The translations under genes and the position numbers were made by a program. From Candidatus Sulfotelmatobacter sp. (GTDB taxonomy: Bacteria > Acidobacteriota > Terriglobia > Terriglobales > Acidobacteriaceae): a stretch of 8,927 nucleotides of DNA. The DNA lies in the NCBI GenBank assembly GCA_030049565.1, contig JASIKQ010000184.1, forward strand, positions 1 through 8,927. Direction: 5' to 3'. The notes under the pieces are model-generated. The model did not search any database. It saw only the letters and a program-made list of their open reading frames with translations, and was not told the origin of the DNA. How positions within the stretch are numbered: the first letter of the stretch is position 1; every line of letters begins with the position of its first letter. Below, piece by piece: positions 6,850-8,927 of this stretch.

Positions 6850-7095
6850 CGGAAAAGCGACATAACCCGTCCCAGTTCCTTGGCCTTTTGAGTCAACTCC
6901 CGCCATCAAGCGATTACACTCGTTGGCCCAAATCAGAACGAGTGGAAACCAAGATATAGGCCGAACGCAAGTGCGCCAAGGATCAGGGCTGGTATCGTCA
7001 AGCACCATTTGCCTCTTTCGAAGCAGCAAGCAGCCTAAGAAGACCAGACAAACCAAAGCACACAAACGTAATTGGGTACCGCCAGTTCGTACAAC
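6850..7095. other. Convergent intergenic region, no supportable gene
   Basis: This lies between the TPR stop and the hydrolase stop. On the minus strand a frame reading LTIPALILGALAFGLYLGF and ending at TGA 6933-6935 looks like one membrane helix, but it is preceded in frame by TAG at 7035-7037 and has no clear start. It may be the relic of a small membrane protein. Confidence 0.45.
6917..6944. terminator. Perfect 8-bp hairpin between convergent genes
   Basis: CACTCGTT (6917-6924) pairs with AACGAGTG (6937-6944) around a 12-nt loop. The position, 67 bp after the TPR stop, suits a terminator, but there is no U-tract on either side and the loop is large. Confidence is modest. Confidence 0.35.
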
Positions 7096-8340
7096 CTAGC
7101 TCGTCGGCGACTGCAGCGTCTTCACCAACCAGGGAATAATGACTTGCTTGAAAATCAGGGGATCGGGCCAGACCCCAACCTGCCGTCCCAAATGACCGCC
7201 GCGAGGATTGATCCAAGCCTCTTTCGGCACGTCGCCCTTGCTGAGCAGCAGGTATTCGTCGTCGATCGGCACCTGCGTGTCGAGAACACCTGCGATCACG
7301 AGCATGGGTGCCATCGGCTTGCCGAGCAGACCCTCCTGAACGAGCGATAACTTAGGCAGATAATCCGCCATTTCATCGAGCGTGTGCACGCCTTCGAGAA
7401 TGTTCATCAGCGCAGGAACCTGGTCGAATAAATACTCGCGGTTTCCCAGCAGAGAATTCATCAGAAACTCTCGCTGGAAGAAGTTGTCGATCGGCGGAGA
7501 TTGCGCACTGCACCCGCGCAGCCGAGAACGTTCAACGATTGCCATCTTCGTCGCCCAATAAGCTCCCCAGCTCACGCCATGCATTCCGATGCGATTCTTG
7601 TCAACTTCCGGCCGCGACTGTGCATAGTCGATCACTTTCGACAGGACGCGATCGGCTGTCGGGCTGACTTTGATCGGGTTCTGTCCGGTTCCTGGCCCAT
7701 CTACTGCGAGATAGGCAATCCCGAACGGGAGAATCGCACTGAAGCTCTCAGTAAGATCTTCCTTGCGGCTGTCCAAACCGTTCACCGCAATCACCAGCGG
7801 GACAGGGCCTTTTGCATTTTTGGGAAGCCGCAGGTAAGCGATGATTTCTTTCCCCTCGAATGGAATGTGAACCACTTCCAGCGGCGGATCGAAAAATTTC
7901 GCATGGTCCAAGAACGCTTCAATCGCTTTTTCGTACGATCTTTGTTTGCCGGGAGATGCCGGAATCGGCCAGCGTCCGAAAGAATAAAGCCGCCAGGCGC
8001 GGATGTAATCGGCATTCGCCTTCTGCGGGTCTGATTTCTCTAGCGACTTTGCCTCGCTGAAGTATCGATCTCCAACCTGCATGAAAGCTGCGGCCCACTG
8101 GTCTTTGTCGGCGGTATGAATGTGCTCAAAAGCCTCGCGAACGTCATGGGGATCGAGCCCAATCAGCGGATATTGTCCAACCTCGGCGCGGTGAATGGCT
8201 TCGACTGTAATTTCCTCGATGGTGCGTTCGCGGCGAGGGCCTTTTTCCGGAGGCGTACCCTGCGCAAACGTCGTAGTGGACATAACTGCAAGAAATCCTA
8301 GTAGAAGAGCTGAAAAATGAAATTGTGCTTTTGTCATCAT
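7096..8340 (-). CDS. Secreted alpha/beta hydrolase, DUF1100/FrsA-like esterase group
   Basis: This 414-residue protein starts with a Sec signal peptide (MMTKAQ, hydrophobic core 9-20, likely cleavage after TTTFAQ or one residue earlier), so it is periplasmic or exported. A helical cap domain (about 40-150) precedes the hydrolase fold. The catalytic triad is readable: nucleophile S257 in GVSWG, acid D354 in GVLDTQVP and H383 in RGGHLG. VNGLDSRKED (186-195) supplies the oxyanion-hole strand. The layout resembles FrsA and 2,6-dihydroxypseudooxynicotine hydrolase, which cleave C-C or ester bonds; the substrate here is unknown. Two ATGs stand in tandem (8338 and 8335), with GGAG about 12 nt upstream. 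It lies downstream of a TonB-dependent receptor, but a terminator separates them, so it is probably transcribed alone. Confidence 0.88.
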   Translation of the reverse strand: MMTKAQFHFSALLLGFLAVMSTTTFAQGTPPEKGPRRERTIEEITVEAIHRAEVGQYPLIGLDPHDVREAFEHIHTADKDQWAAAFMQVGDRYFSEAKSLEKSDPQKANADYIRAWRLYSFGRWPIPASPGKQRSYEKAIEAFLDHAKFFDPPLEVVHIPFEGKEIIAYLRLPKNAKGPVPLVIAVNGLDSRKEDLTESFSAILPFGIAYLAVDGPGTGQNPIKVSPTADRVLSKVIDYAQSRPEVDKNRIGMHGVSWGAYWATKMAIVERSRLRGCSAQSPPIDNFFQREFLMNSLLGNREYLFDQVPALMNILEGVHTLDEMADYLPKLSLVQEGLLGKPMAPMLVIAGVLDTQVPIDDEYLLLSKGDVPKEAWINPRGGHLGRQVGVWPDPLIFKQVIIPWLVKTLQSPTS

Positions 8341-8390
8341 ATCCGGCTCGATCTCCCTGCTTTGCGATTGATAAGTTGTCTACGAACAAA

Positions 8391-8415
8391 GGGCCGGACG
8401 GAAGTCGTCCGGCCC
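8391..8415 (-). terminator. Rho-independent terminator of the TonB-receptor gene
   Basis: GGGCCGGACG and CGTCCGGCCC form a perfect 10-bp GC-rich stem with a 5-nt loop, 23 nt beyond the receptor stop. On the minus strand it is followed by TTTGTT. The other side is T-rich on the plus strand (ATATTTTCGATTTT), so it may work both ways. Confidence 0.8.
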
Positions 8416-8438
8416 GCGATATTTTCGATTTTCCGAAC

Positions 8439-8927
8439 CTAGAATATGAATTTTCCGGCAAATTGCATGGCCCGGCTGCCGCCCGACCCAATTACCGGAT
8501 TCGCCGCGGCTATATCCGGCGTGGCGCAGCCGCAACCGAAAGGACGCACAGAAGGATCGTTCAGGCCGAATCCGTTTTGCCCTCCATAAGGGTTGGCAAA
8601 ATTCGGATGATTCAAAATGTTGAAGAACTCCGCCCGCAACTGCACCCGGTATCGCTCGGTTATATGAAAATTCTTGGCGAGTGAGAAATCCAGATTTCTG
8701 AAGCCGAGGTCCGGAAACGTATTGCGGCTCATGTTGCCAAACTGGCCGAGCGGTGGCGGAATCATGATTGAGTTGCCACTCGCGTAACATCCAAAGTACG
8801 CGAGCGATTCTGTGGACGCTCCAGGCGTGCCGCCATCCAAGGCGAGCGCTTTCGCATTGCAAGCCGAATTACCGCTAGGATCAAGTGCATTATTGTTGCC
8901 GGCGAAGTAAGGAATCCCCACTCCCCT
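8439..8927 (-). CDS. TonB-dependent outer-membrane receptor (Oar-like), C-terminal end only
   Basis: Only the last 162 residues are in the window; the frame is open to the right edge. They form the final beta-barrel strands: NLDFSLAKNF, then YRVQLRAEFFNILNHPNF, a signature of the large acidobacterial carboxypeptidase-regulatory-domain/TonB receptors, then RAMQFAGKFIF with the C-terminal Phe that is typical of BAM-inserted barrels. These proteins are usually about 1000-1200 residues and import large or poorly diffusing nutrients, often glycans or proteins. Four cysteines lie in predicted loops (SAC, FGC and FGCGC). The stop is TAG at 8439-8441 and a strong terminator follows. The ligand cannot be told from this fragment. 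Confidence 0.88.
   Translation of the reverse strand, partial: RGVGIPYFAGNNNALDPSGNSACNAKALALDGGTPGASTESLAYFGCYASGNSIMIPPPLGQFGNMSRNTFPDLGFRNLDFSLAKNFHITERYRVQLRAEFFNILNHPNFANPYGGQNGFGLNDPSVRPFGCGCATPDIAAANPVIGSGGSRAMQFAGKFIF

Noticed and set aside
6933..7034. Minus-strand segment resembling one membrane helix
   Set aside because: It has no start codon with a ribosome site and is preceded by an in-frame TAG; it may be a relic but cannot be supported as a gene.
7501..8034. Plus-strand open frame opposite the hydrolase
   Set aside because: The hydrolase has a signal peptide and full catalytic triad; the opposite frame looks like a shadow.

Overview
The window reads like a piece of an Acidobacteriota chromosome (Terriglobia-like). 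This is inferred from gene style: a kinase of the '[14 protein letters not shown] ... [15 protein letters not shown]' type fused to a membrane segment and TPRs, a PD40/WD40-propeller fragment of the type often found behind such kinases, and an Oar-like TonB-dependent receptor C-terminus ending in a long intergenic hairpin. No rRNA, tRNA, CRISPR array or intact insertion sequence is visible.

Layout. (1) 1-670, plus strand: the last 58 codons of a [NiFe]-hydrogenase large subunit, with the DPCxxCxxH nickel ligands and processing site, followed directly by its endopeptidase (HybD/HycI family). (2) 772-1128, minus: a small VOC/glyoxalase-fold protein with its own promoter, convergent with the hydrogenase genes. 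(3) About 1200-2200: mostly decayed DNA. It holds the C-terminal end of a PD40-propeller protein (1401-1856, minus) and an unidentified frame broken by a TGA. (4) 2232-3778, plus: a good sigma-70 promoter, a stand-alone ClpB-D2-like AAA+ ATPase, and, overlapping it by ATGA, a single-domain receiver whose phospho-acceptor Asp is replaced by Asn. (5) 3868-6849, plus: a promoter sharing a 14-bp block with that of the AAA+ gene, then a Ser/Thr kinase whose reading frame is cut by one TAG codon (5413-5415) and continues in the same frame into a long TPR region. (6) 7096-8340, minus: a secreted alpha/beta hydrolase of the DUF1100/FrsA-like group. (7) 8391-8415: a perfect hairpin terminator. (8) 8439-8927, minus: the C-terminus of a TonB-dependent receptor.

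How the parts may work together. The hydrogenase subunit and its protease form one maturation unit. The AAA+ ATPase and the Asn-receiver are translationally coupled and probably act as a pair; this pair is the least familiar arrangement here. The kinase is next to them and shares their -35 region, so common control is possible but unproven. The kinase-TPR gene looks like one protein recently split by a nonsense mutation, although readthrough or a sequencing error cannot be excluded from the sequence alone.
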